In this document: positions 1-7,590 of the stretch, piece by piece
How positions within the stretch are numbered: the stretch's first letter is position 1
Layout of the letters: each line of letters starts with the position of its first letter
Source of the DNA: an uncultured Anderseniella sp.
GTDB taxonomy: Bacteria > Pseudomonadota > Alphaproteobacteria > Rhizobiales > Aestuariivirgaceae
Reading direction: 5' to 3'
NCBI GenBank assembly: GCA_938039915.1
Contig: CALHUA010000227.1
Span: 1-43,583 of the forward strand
Length of the DNA: 43,583 nucleotides
The notes under the pieces: model-generated
Database searches by the model: none
The model's input: the letters and a program-made list of their open reading frames with translations, nothing else
Told to the model about the DNA's origin: nothing
Translations under genes and position numbers: made by a program

Positions 1-761
1 GTATTGGAGAGAAACCCAATGTTGGTATGGGCGAAAAATCCAATATTGGCACGGGCGACAAGCCCAACATTGGCAAGGGCGAGAAGCCCAACATTGGCAC
101 GGGCGACAAGCCGAATCTGGGTGCCGGTGACAAACCCAACATCGGAGTGGGCGAGGACCCTGAAATGGGGCCGTCAGAAAAACCGGGTAAAGGTGCAGGT
201 AGAATCAAGCTTGCCACAGGACCATCGGTTGCCGGCAAGACAGGCAAGCAAGTGTCCATGAAGGAGGCAGAGGCAAAAGCACAGCAGCAAAAAGGGCTGA
301 AGGACACGAGCGAACAGATCCAGCGCAAGCTTGCTCAATCTGAACAGGCCGGAAGCCTCAGTGGCGTCAGTGTGACTGTTAGCGCGCATGCGGAGGGTTC
401 CCTGATCTCCCTCGTGGAGGGTAAGGAACATCCGATGTTCGGCATAGCAACCTCGACGCCGTCACAAGAACTTCGCGAGACGGTCAGGAAGGTGGCAGCA
501 GCATTGATGGACGTTGAGGGTGATATTGTTATCAGGGGACACACTGATGGCCGTGCCTACTTCACTGCAGACTCAGACAATTGGCGCTTGTCGAGTGACA
601 GGGCGCACGCTGCATTCAGGTTGCTTGTGTCCAACGGCGTCGCCAGCAATCGGTTCGTTCGAATTGAAGGATATGCCGACACAGTATTGAAAGTTCGCGA
701 TAAACCCAATGCGGCGCAAAACCGGCGTATTGAAATTCTCCTGAAGAGCGGCGCGCCATGA
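1..761 (+). CDS. motB: Flagellar stator protein MotB, 5'-truncated by window edge
   Basis: The frame is open from base 3, so the N-terminal membrane helix and plug lie outside the window. MotB is the peptidoglycan-anchored stator subunit that pairs with MotA to drive proton-powered flagellar rotation. Visible first is a linker of eight-residue repeats of the form E/D-K-P-N-I-G-x-G (about bases 3-190). A charged segment follows, then an OmpA/MotB C-terminal domain with GHTDGRAYF, NWRLSSDRA and NRRIEI motifs. The Asp and Arg of this fold bind diaminopimelate in the family. The stop overlaps the motC start (ATGA), indicating translational coupling. The family call is firm from the domain plus the motC/motD neighbours. 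The repeat linker is unusual, and its full length is unknown because of the truncation. Confidence 0.92.
   Translation, partial: IGEKPNVGMGEKSNIGTGDKPNIGKGEKPNIGTGDKPNLGAGDKPNIGVGEDPEMGPSEKPGKGAGRIKLATGPSVAGKTGKQVSMKEAEAKAQQQKGLKDTSEQIQRKLAQSEQAGSLSGVSVTVSAHAEGSLISLVEGKEHPMFGIATSTPSQELRETVRKVAAALMDVEGDIVIRGHTDGRAYFTADSDNWRLSSDRAHAAFRLLVSNGVASNRFVRIEGYADTVLKVRDKPNAAQNRRIEILLKSGAP
3..190 (+). repeat. 24-bp tandem repeats encoding the MotB linker
   Basis: About seven tandem 24-bp units (core like ggcgacaagcccaacattgg) run from the window edge. They encode repeats of E/D-K-P-N-I-G-x-G, and the last units are degenerate (EDPEMG, SEKPGKG). The array extends leftward out of the window, so the copy number is a minimum. 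Confidence 0.85.
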
Positions 762-1966
762 AGATACCGATGGGTCATGTGCTTGGCCGGCTGCTGCTGA
801 TCTCAGGCGTTGTGCTGCTGCCTCGTCTCGCAATCGCCGAGCAGCAGAAGATTCAGCCATATGAAGTCATTCGTTCGCTCATGCTTCTGCAAGATGATCT
901 TGTCGCAGGAAAGGGGAGGGCGATGTCTCTGCACACATCATTCATGGGGAAAATCCACAGCCATTTCCAAAATGCCGATGATGCTGTCTGGGCTGACCCA
1001 CGCAACGCCCAGGCTGCTCTGATCTATGTTCTCAGTGGCGGTGACGCGGCAATTCTGGCCAAACTGCAGAAACTTGGTGAAGCAGCTGCGCTGGATCAGC
1101 CTGTTCTGAAAGTCGCCCTGAGTATCTCTTCCGGAAAGCATGAGGAAGCCAGGGACGAAATTGCGAAAATGGAGTTGCTTGGCCTGCCCCGGCAAATTGG
1201 AGCGCTGCTGGCTCTGGCCGCGGCACAGATGTGGCAGAAAGACAATACTGATCGGGCAATCGCTTACTATGATCAAGCTCGCCTTATTGGCGGCAGCGGC
1301 CTGATCGAAGAGGCTGCCTTACGACGGCAACTGTTTGTTGTGGCCAAGCTGCGTGACTTTGACAAGGTCGAGTCCCTGGTTCGCCAGTACTGCGCCCGAA
1401 TGGGGCGTTCGGTTTTCTCGAAAAACATGGCTCAGCAGGTTGGCGCCGCGATTGTGGAACTGAACTATGAGACCGCTCCCGACAGATTGCCGAGACTGTT
1501 CGGGTTTGTTGATGCCGCGCCACTTGGTTTTCGCCGTAAAGTCTATCTCGAACTTGCCAGGCATGCAGTGGTTCTTGGTCAGTCTCAGGTTGGCACCCTG
1601 GCAGCGAAGAAGGCTTCAAGCCTGCCGGATCTGTCTGTGTCAGAAGCTGCGGCAATCAAGCTGCTGAAAGTTGCCTCTGGCCTTGCAACAGACGACCCTG
1701 AGCAACTGATGGATCAACTTCAGTCGCTGTCGGAAAAGCAACTGAAAGGTACCGACAAGCAGCTTCTGTTTGCTTTGCATCGGATCATGGAAAAAGTGAC
1801 GGAGTTGCCAATGGCTCCCGCCAAGGTCAAGAGGCCAACCCGATATCGCCCGACCAACCGGCTGAAACTTCGTGATGAAAAGACCGGGCCCGAGCTCGAT
1901 GGCGTCTCGGAACGGGCATTGAAGGAACTCGATCTGGCGACGAGAGTAATAAGGCAAGTGCAATGA
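758..1966 (+). CDS. motC: Periplasmic motility protein MotC
   Basis: The 402-residue protein begins with a Sec signal peptide (hydrophobic LLLISGVVLL, cleavage likely after LAIA near residue 27). The rest is helical and tetratricopeptide-like in composition, with repeated Ala/Leu-rich helices and no membrane span. In Sinorhizobium meliloti, MotC is a periplasmic protein that interacts with MotB and is required for motor rotation; it is restricted to rhizobial-type motors. Identification rests on position (directly between motB and fliK/motD), size and export signal. Its ATG overlaps the motB stop, and its own stop overlaps the fliK start (ATGA), so the three genes form one coupled unit. Confidence 0.85.
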   Translation: MKIPMGHVLGRLLLISGVVLLPRLAIAEQQKIQPYEVIRSLMLLQDDLVAGKGRAMSLHTSFMGKIHSHFQNADDAVWADPRNAQAALIYVLSGGDAAILAKLQKLGEAAALDQPVLKVALSISSGKHEEARDEIAKMELLGLPRQIGALLALAAAQMWQKDNTDRAIAYYDQARLIGGSGLIEEAALRRQLFVVAKLRDFDKVESLVRQYCARMGRSVFSKNMAQQVGAAIVELNYETAPDRLPRLFGFVDAAPLGFRRKVYLELARHAVVLGQSQVGTLAAKKASSLPDLSVSEAAAIKLLKVASGLATDDPEQLMDQLQSLSEKQLKGTDKQLLFALHRIMEKVTELPMAPAKVKRPTRYRPTNRLKLRDEKTGPELDGVSERALKELDLATRVIRQVQ

Positions 1967-3348
1967 CAATGAACATCTCAGCCCTGCCAGCGTTGCCCAA
2001 GGGTGAGGCAGCACATACAAAACGCAATGAAGCCGGTGCGGCAGAGTTTGACGTTAAGACCCTGTTGAAGACGACGATTCCGGTCAGGATGCCGGGGCCG
2101 GTTGAAACAGCCATCGAGGACAAGCCCCAACCGGATGCTGACGAAGAGGCTTCGCCGGACAACGCGGACACACCGACAATTGATCCGCAGCACCTGCCGG
2201 ATCCGACACCAGTGCTGCCTGCAATCAATCTGCAGTCAATCAGCTTACCCAGCTCTTCGACCTTTTCAAGAAACACCACGGTGCCCGCATCTGCATGGAC
2301 CCGCGCAGCCGATGTCGCAGTCAGTGTTCAAACCGCTGTGCAGGCTCCGCTGCAGCAGGTGCTGCCCACCGGCGGTACAAAACCCGCGGAGCAGGTGACA
2401 GTCAAAGCAGAAGCCATGGCTGTGACAGGCAAGTCACCATCGATTGCAGATGCGCTGACGAGAGTGCAGCAGGTGAGCCAGATTGCTGCAACCCCGCTGC
2501 CTGGTTCCGTTCCGCAAGCTCGCACCATCCCGGTGCAATCGGTCACTTCAATTTCAGGTCAATTTGCACAGTCGGTAAAAATCCTGCCATCCACTGGACC
2601 GGTTACCCCGGTACAGAGCAAAATTGAACTGTCTCCTCCCGGTGACGTTGCCGACGCGATGGATACCCGACCGGACACCGCGGCGAGGATCGCCCATCCT
2701 CTGGATAGAGCCAAAGTCCCGGCTGTTGGCGACAGGTCACATGCCCTGCCGTCAATGCCACCGCTTGCAAGCGGAGGTGTACAGACGGCCGGGCCGCAGG
2801 TTACAGCAGTCGTCGAGACACCGGAGCGTCAGATAATCGAGGCGATTGATGATGAAGTAACCATCGTCGGTGCGCGACTGAAAGCACAAGCTGCACCTGC
2901 GGTGGAGACACAAGCTTCCGGCAAACTTCCGCTGCTAAGCCAGATCAAGGTTGACCTGAACCCCGGCAGTCTTGGAGCCGTGCGCATTGAGATAGCAATG
3001 TCCGCGTCAGGCGAAGTGGAGGTGCAGGTGGCTGCCGCAAAGGAGACGACAGCCATGATGATTGAAAGAGGCAGGGAAGAGGTGCTGGGAGGACTGCAAT
3101 CACGCAACGTGGAGGTGCGTGGATTCAATGTAAACATCGCTGAAACAGGAAGCGGCACGCAAACCGGTTCTCAGCAGGAAGGGTCAGCAGCGAGATTCTC
3201 CGGTCACGGCGAAGGCCAACAGTCTCGTCATGTGCCGAACGGAAGGGGAGACGGGCAAGGCAATGGAACTGGATCTGAACAAGATACAAAAGGCGAGGAA
3301 ACGTTGCAGCAGGCTGCGCGCAATTCTGGTTCTGGGATTTATATTTAG
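1963..3348 (+). CDS. fliK: Flagellar hook-length control protein FliK (rhizobial MotD)
   Basis: This 461-residue protein has a long Pro/Ala/Thr/Ser-rich disordered N-terminal part (about residues 1-310) and a compact C-terminal Flg_hook domain (about 320-400). The domain contains the family signature IKVDLNPGSLGAVRIEI. A Gly/Gln-rich tail follows. FliK is secreted through the flagellar export apparatus, measures hook length and triggers the substrate switch from hook to filament proteins. In rhizobia the gene was first called motD. The start overlaps the motC stop. The last 86 bases overlap the next gene in another frame. Confidence 0.88.
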   Translation: MTMNISALPALPKGEAAHTKRNEAGAAEFDVKTLLKTTIPVRMPGPVETAIEDKPQPDADEEASPDNADTPTIDPQHLPDPTPVLPAINLQSISLPSSSTFSRNTTVPASAWTRAADVAVSVQTAVQAPLQQVLPTGGTKPAEQVTVKAEAMAVTGKSPSIADALTRVQQVSQIAATPLPGSVPQARTIPVQSVTSISGQFAQSVKILPSTGPVTPVQSKIELSPPGDVADAMDTRPDTAARIAHPLDRAKVPAVGDRSHALPSMPPLASGGVQTAGPQVTAVVETPERQIIEAIDDEVTIVGARLKAQAAPAVETQASGKLPLLSQIKVDLNPGSLGAVRIEIAMSASGEVEVQVAAAKETTAMMIERGREEVLGGLQSRNVEVRGFNVNIAETGSGTQTGSQQEGSAARFSGHGEGQQSRHVPNGRGDGQGNGTGSEQDTKGEETLQQAARNSGSGIYI

Positions 3349-3868
3349 CGTGTCAGGCAGTGGCGCCGGCCACGCGACTGCAAATCTTTGCGAACGCGAG
3401 ATGTCCACTGCTTCGTCCAGGCACTCGGTTCCATTGGCGGTGTTGTACGCTGTCGCGTTGAATGAGTCCGGCCGCAAAGGCCAGCTAAACCCGTATGCCA
3501 TGAACATAGAGGGCACAAGCCTCTATCCCGCCAGTCTTGCAGATGCCATGACGGGTTTCAGGAACGCCTATTCAGATGGCAAACAGTTGATCGACGTCGG
3601 GTGCATGCAAATCAATCACTATTGGCATTACAAGAAATTCCTGTCCGTGAAGCACATGTTCGACCCGCACGCCAATGTGAATTACGCCGCCCGGTTTCTT
3701 CGCCAGCTGTATGAAAAGGAAAAATCCTGGACGATGGCAGTTGCAATCTATCACGCAGGCACTCGAAACAAGGCGGCCCAAAAACGTTACGTATGTGGTG
3801 TGATCGGGAAGCTTGTCCGAAGTGGATTTGGAGCCTGGACCAGCCAGGCGAAAGCATTTTGCAGGTAG
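3263..3868 (+). CDS. Lytic transglycosylase-like (SLT domain) protein of the flagellar cluster
   Basis: The 201-residue predicted secreted enzyme has a basic N-terminus, a hydrophobic signal segment (AILVLGFIFSVSGSGAGHATA) and an SLT/lysozyme-like fold. The catalytic Glu lies in ALNESG (about residue 68), and GCMQINHYWH, NVNYAARFL and AVAIYHAGTRN motifs follow. Such enzymes cleave peptidoglycan, probably here to let the rod or stator pass. The ATG at 3263 is chosen because a purine-rich stretch (gggcaaggca) precedes it and the signal peptide must start before about 3320; an upstream ATG at 3230 also exists. S. meliloti carries a comparable gene after motD. Overlap with fliK suggests coupled expression. 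Confidence 0.83.
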   Translation: MELDLNKIQKARKRCSRLRAILVLGFIFSVSGSGAGHATANLCEREMSTASSRHSVPLAVLYAVALNESGRKGQLNPYAMNIEGTSLYPASLADAMTGFRNAYSDGKQLIDVGCMQINHYWHYKKFLSVKHMFDPHANVNYAARFLRQLYEKEKSWTMAVAIYHAGTRNKAAQKRYVCGVIGKLVRSGFGAWTSQAKAFCR

Positions 3869-4072
3869 AAAATATGGCAGCTATGTGACCAAGGGTGAGA
3901 TTTGTTTTTATCAATTGACGTTCACGTGATTGATTCTTGGCGAAAATGTGTTTCAACTCAAGGTTGTAAAATCGCACGGTTTAGATACTTTTTGGCACAA
4001 TGATGTTGACTGAATCCGCAATCATTACGAAGTGTTGCAGTTAGTTGAATTGCAATTGATTCGGGGACGACG

Positions 4073-4741
4073 ATGATTGCTGTGATTGAAGAGCGCGAAA
4101 GTGTGGCGGAGGCGTTTGTTCAAGGTTTCAAGAAGGAAGGAATACCTTCGATCGGAATGCAGTCGAATGAGCTAATTGACTGGATTAGCTGTTCAAATAG
4201 TTCTGACATCGTTTCCATTCAAGGTTTCATCCTTGGAGAATGCGGTGAAGTTCCAAACTGTCATAAATCTATCCGATTACACTCCCGCGCACCGATTATT
4301 TCGGTGCAGGAGAGTCGCAATCTGAGGTCGATGCTTGATCTTTTCGCTGCCGGCGTCGACGACGTTGTCGCAAAACCGGTCCACTCGCTTGAGTTGCTCG
4401 CACGCATCAAGGTCATTGCGAGTCGTGCTCAACAATTGGCAGTGCAGAACGGCGATACTGATATTCTGGTGTTCCCTGACGGACGTGATCCCATTGTGGG
4501 TGGCCAAACGCTTCAACTGCCGCGACGCGAGAAGCACATTCTCGAATATCTTGTAGCCAATCGCGGACGGCGGGTGACACGGGCTCAGATTTTCAACGCG
4601 ATCTACGGTATCTTTGATGATAACGTTGATGAGCAGGTGGTCGAGAGCCATATCAGCAAACTGAGAAAGAAACTTCGCAACCACCTTGGTGAAGACCCCG
4701 TCGATAGCCAACGGTATCTTGGGTATTGTTTGACCCGGTAG
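4073..4741 (+). CDS. rem: Flagellar transcriptional regulator Rem/FtcR (OmpR-type, atypical receiver)
   Basis: The 222-residue protein has a receiver-like domain (about 1-118) and an OmpR/PhoB winged-helix DNA-binding domain (about 125-222; RREKHILEYL, RVTRAQIFNAIYG, VVESHISKLRKKL). The receiver keeps the C-terminal Lys (VVAKPV) but lacks the acidic pair at the first strand and the phospho-acceptor Asp; the strand-3 region reads SIQGFILGE. This fits Rem of S. meliloti and FtcR of Brucella, phosphorylation-independent activators of hook, filament and motor genes. It has its own 200-bp leader after the transglycosylase gene, so it is probably separately transcribed. The likely targets include flgE downstream. 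Confidence 0.87.
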   Translation: MIAVIEERESVAEAFVQGFKKEGIPSIGMQSNELIDWISCSNSSDIVSIQGFILGECGEVPNCHKSIRLHSRAPIISVQESRNLRSMLDLFAAGVDDVVAKPVHSLELLARIKVIASRAQQLAVQNGDTDILVFPDGRDPIVGGQTLQLPRREKHILEYLVANRGRRVTRAQIFNAIYGIFDDNVDEQVVESHISKLRKKLRNHLGEDPVDSQRYLGYCLTR

Positions 4742-4762
4742 ATCTGGGTAGCACCTGGCTGA

Positions 4763-5674
4763 TCATTCGCCTGTCTGTGTTGAGAGGTAGTCACTGACTT
4801 TGCGCCCGGGAGCTATGCCTGATGAAAATCGTATACCGGCACTTTCGTCACCGCTCCATACCACATGACCATCCAGCGAATGATCACCGGATGTTGCGAT
4901 GACGACACTGTCTCCCGTCTGAAGACCCGGGCATCCATCAATTCCAATGCCGAACTGCGACATATCGGTGATCGTCGCCTCCATTGCCAGGCCGTCAACT
5001 TCAATCATGATCGCAATGGCGCACGTCTTGCGGCCATTGCGTCGTCGCTCCGCCCAACCGGGGATCGAAACAGCCATATCTTCGTCCAGACACGGCCACT
5101 CGCCTGTCTGGCAGGCCTCAAGCAGGCCGCGCAGAACCGTCGTGTCCGGTATCTGAATGCCAAGATCATTCGAAATCGTTGCAGTGGTTTCCAGTGCGCC
5201 AAGAAATCCGGCACATACCTCATTCCAGCGGTCAGCAAGAAACTCGCGTGATTGTTGTGAATTGATGGTGGTCGATTTCTGGGTCAGCTGAACCACAAAA
5301 TTGTATTTGGCTTCAAGCGACAGCAGCTTCAATGACAGTTCCTTGTCATTTGACACTGATGCAAGGTGTGCAGGCAGCGATTTCAAGGACACGGGCAAGT
5401 CAGGCAGAAAGCAGCTCACCGGGTCTGCAAATGAAAACTTCCCGTCGCCTGCATATTGCGCATTGGCGACGCTCGAACCGACGGTTGCAGCATATGCGTT
5501 GCCCATCAGCGTGCTGAAACAATCTAGAATTTCACAGGTCATCAGCTCGTGCTGAGCGGTTTGAGACGGTCTTTCGGTAAAATCAAAAGCTGCCTCTTCG
5601 CTATAGTAATCCTGAAGATAGTTATCAATTTTCGCCTCACTTTCGGAGGCTTCTAGAGGGACCGGATAGTTCAT
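4763..5674 (-). CDS. PilZ-domain protein of unknown function in the flagellar cluster
   Basis: The 303-residue protein has a C-terminal PilZ domain (about 205-303). The two c-di-GMP binding signatures look intact: an arginine cluster (ERRRNGRK, giving RxxxR) and DMSQFGIG (DxSxxG), followed by the usual GDSVVI and GHVVW strands. The N-terminal two thirds matches no family I recognise; it is acidic at the start (YLQDYYSEEAAFDF) and otherwise helical. The start at 5674 is preferred over 5698 because AGGAAG lies seven bases upstream. The gene converges on rem and faces away from flgE. A role coupling c-di-GMP to motility is inferred from context only. Confidence 0.75.
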   Translation of the reverse strand: MNYPVPLEASESEAKIDNYLQDYYSEEAAFDFTERPSQTAQHELMTCEILDCFSTLMGNAYAATVGSSVANAQYAGDGKFSFADPVSCFLPDLPVSLKSLPAHLASVSNDKELSLKLLSLEAKYNFVVQLTQKSTTINSQQSREFLADRWNEVCAGFLGALETTATISNDLGIQIPDTTVLRGLLEACQTGEWPCLDEDMAVSIPGWAERRRNGRKTCAIAIMIEVDGLAMEATITDMSQFGIGIDGCPGLQTGDSVVIATSGDHSLDGHVVWSGDESAGIRFSSGIAPGRKVSDYLSTQTGE

Positions 5675-6289
5675 GGTGGTACTTCCTGCTAAACACAACT
5701 GCTACTTATGAAGTTGATCAAACGACCAGCCGAATTGATGTAGGATTCTGATCCATCCTCGGCCGGCATGAAGCGCATTTTCCGTAATGCATTGTTCGTT
5801 GGTTATGACAACAAGGCCCCTGATCGCCAGTGAGTGGTGATGAAATGCAGGGCAATCTGGTGAATGGTGCTGGCAAGGGGTCGTGCAGAGGGCTCTTGTT
5901 CATGCATTGCGTGAAACACATGCATGGCAAACAGCGCGGCGCGCGGCCTCAGATTTATCTATTTTTGCACCTGGAGGAGGAATGCCGGGTTGATCGGCTC
6001 ACAGGGAACGGCATCATGCCTGTTCAGTACTGTCTTTACTGAAACCCTGAGATGATCAGATTCTACCGACCACGGATTACCAACTGATTAATCATCGCGA
6101 GTGTCTTGGACCCACGCTGGTACGTCCAGATCCGGCCCGGTGTTCCGAATCCGTAACGCGGCCGTTCTTGATCCGTTAGCAAGCCGGTTTGTGCTGGTCA
6201 AATCGCCCCTGAACTGCAGTGACAAGCTTCACGCAAGCTCAAAATTATTTAATGGAATCATAGCGATTCGGGTTTTGAGAGGCGGCAAA
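5675..6289. other. 615-bp gene-free region between the PilZ gene and flgE
   Basis: No convincing coding sequence is present; small frames lack family features. It should hold the divergent promoters of the PilZ gene and the flgE operon. Visible structures are an inverted repeat catgcat/atgcatg (5901-5926), an inverted repeat ttcagta/tactgaa (6023-6043), a short agctt/aagct repeat (6226-6240), and ggaggagga just before an ATG near 5991 whose frame stops after three codons. Confidence 0.6.
6219..6248 (+). promoter_or_regulatory. Possible sigma-70-type promoter for flgE
   Basis: GTGACA (6219-6224) and AATTAT (6243-6248) are separated by 18 bases, about 42 bases upstream of the flgE ATG. They match five and four of six consensus positions. 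The call is weak; Rem-dependent promoters in rhizobia are housekeeping-like, which is compatible. Confidence 0.25.
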
Positions 6290-7549
6290 ATGGGTTTAAA
6301 TGGAATAATGCGCTCTGGCGTATCTGGTATGTCGGCGCAGTCAACCAGACTGTCTGCGATTGCCGACAACATCTCAAACAACGATACAACCGGCTACAAG
6401 CGCGTCAGCGTGGAGTTTTCTTCGCTTTTGTCCAGCAGCGGCGCTCATTGTCCCGGCAACTACGACGCTGGCGGTGTTTCAACCCATGTCCGCAACAGCA
6501 TCTCCGAGCAAGGTACGCTCGAGTACACCACGTCACGGACAGATCTGGCTATCAACGGCAGTGGCTTCTTTATGGTATCCGACGCCGCCGGCCTTCCATC
6601 GATGACACGGGCCGGCTCTTTCGTTCAGGACGGCGAGGGATTCCTCGTCAACGCTGCTGGTCAATACCTGATGGGTTACCCTGTCGTGGACGGCCAGGTT
6701 GGGGCGGTTGCCAATGGCACATCTGGTCTCGAGCGGGTCTCGTTGGATGATGTCTCATTCCAGGCTCAGGCATCCACCACCGGTGCGCTTGTGGTCAATC
6801 TGCCGTCCGAGGACGTTGACATTGCGGCGGCGAATCTGCCGTCAACCAATACGGCAACCAGCGAGTACTCACAGAAAACATCATTGGTTGCGTATGACAA
6901 CCTTGGCGGCGAGCAACTGGTAGATGTGTACTGGGCCAAGACGGCAGATGAGACATGGGAAGTCTCTGTATTCGATCGCAGTGAGGCGAGCGCTGGCGGA
7001 TTTCCTTATTCAGGGCCACCGCTCACGACGGTGACTGTAAACTTCGACCCTGCAGACGGACAGTTGCTGGGCCCGACCAGTCTGGCGTTCGGTATTCCGG
7101 ATGGCCAGCCGTTCACGCTTGATCTTACCGGCTCCAGCCAGCTTGCTGCGGACTTTTCTGTGCTTTCCTCAGATGTGGACGGCCAGGCACCTGAAGGCGT
7201 GCAGTCAATGAGCATCGAAGACGACGGTTCCGTTGTCGTCAGTTACCTCGACGGAACGCTGTCCACAGTATTCCGGGTACCATTGGCCACTTTCAACGGA
7301 ACAGACTTTCTGACCCCGGCTTCCGGCAACATATTTTTCGCCAACATTGAATCCGGCGATATCATGATCGGTTTTCCTCAAGATCCCGGCTTTGGATCGA
7401 TTCAATCCGGCGCCCTTGAGCAATCCACAGTAGATCTGGGTGATGAGTTGACCCGGATGATTGAGTCACAACGAAACTATTCTGCAAATTCAAAAGTTTT
7501 CCAGACCGGGTCTGAGTTGCTGGAAATTTTGGTGAACCTGAAGCGTTAA
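6290..7549 (+). CDS. flgE: Flagellar hook protein FlgE
   Basis: The 419-residue protein starts MGLNGIMRSGVSGMSAQSTRLSAIADNISNNDTTGYKR, the N-terminal rod/hook signature in which ANN-type residues precede TTGYK. It ends with the C-terminal helix LTRMIESQRNYSANSKVFQTGSELLEILVNLKR. The central part (DLAINGSGFFMV, then Ser/Gly-rich D1-D2 regions) fits hook subunits. FlgE polymerises into the universal joint between rod and filament. The ATG at 6290 is preferred because the longer frame upstream (from 6101) has no hook homology, and GAGAGGCGG precedes this ATG. It heads the main plus-strand flagellar operon. Confidence 0.93.
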   Translation: MGLNGIMRSGVSGMSAQSTRLSAIADNISNNDTTGYKRVSVEFSSLLSSSGAHCPGNYDAGGVSTHVRNSISEQGTLEYTTSRTDLAINGSGFFMVSDAAGLPSMTRAGSFVQDGEGFLVNAAGQYLMGYPVVDGQVGAVANGTSGLERVSLDDVSFQAQASTTGALVVNLPSEDVDIAAANLPSTNTATSEYSQKTSLVAYDNLGGEQLVDVYWAKTADETWEVSVFDRSEASAGGFPYSGPPLTTVTVNFDPADGQLLGPTSLAFGIPDGQPFTLDLTGSSQLAADFSVLSSDVDGQAPEGVQSMSIEDDGSVVVSYLDGTLSTVFRVPLATFNGTDFLTPASGNIFFANIESGDIMIGFPQDPGFGSIQSGALEQSTVDLGDELTRMIESQRNYSANSKVFQTGSELLEILVNLKR

Positions 7550-7590
7550 TTCTGGTTCACGCTTGACGGCTTAACTGCCAGGGGACGGGG

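Noticed and set aside
4-261. 85-codon frame overlapping the motB repeats
   Set aside because: It repeats only because the DNA below it repeats in another frame; MotB continues beyond it with a real domain.
3990-4010. TTGGCAC-like stretch before rem as a sigma-54 promoter
   Set aside because: The -24 core is present but no GC occurs at the required ten-base spacing, so it fails the -12 test.
5830-6042. 70-codon frame in the spacer before flgE
   Set aside because: No family features, poor start context, and inverted repeats inside; treated as non-coding.
6101-6289. Upstream extension of the flgE frame
   Set aside because: The 63 extra codons lack hook-protein features, and a ribosome binding site sits before the internal ATG at 6290.
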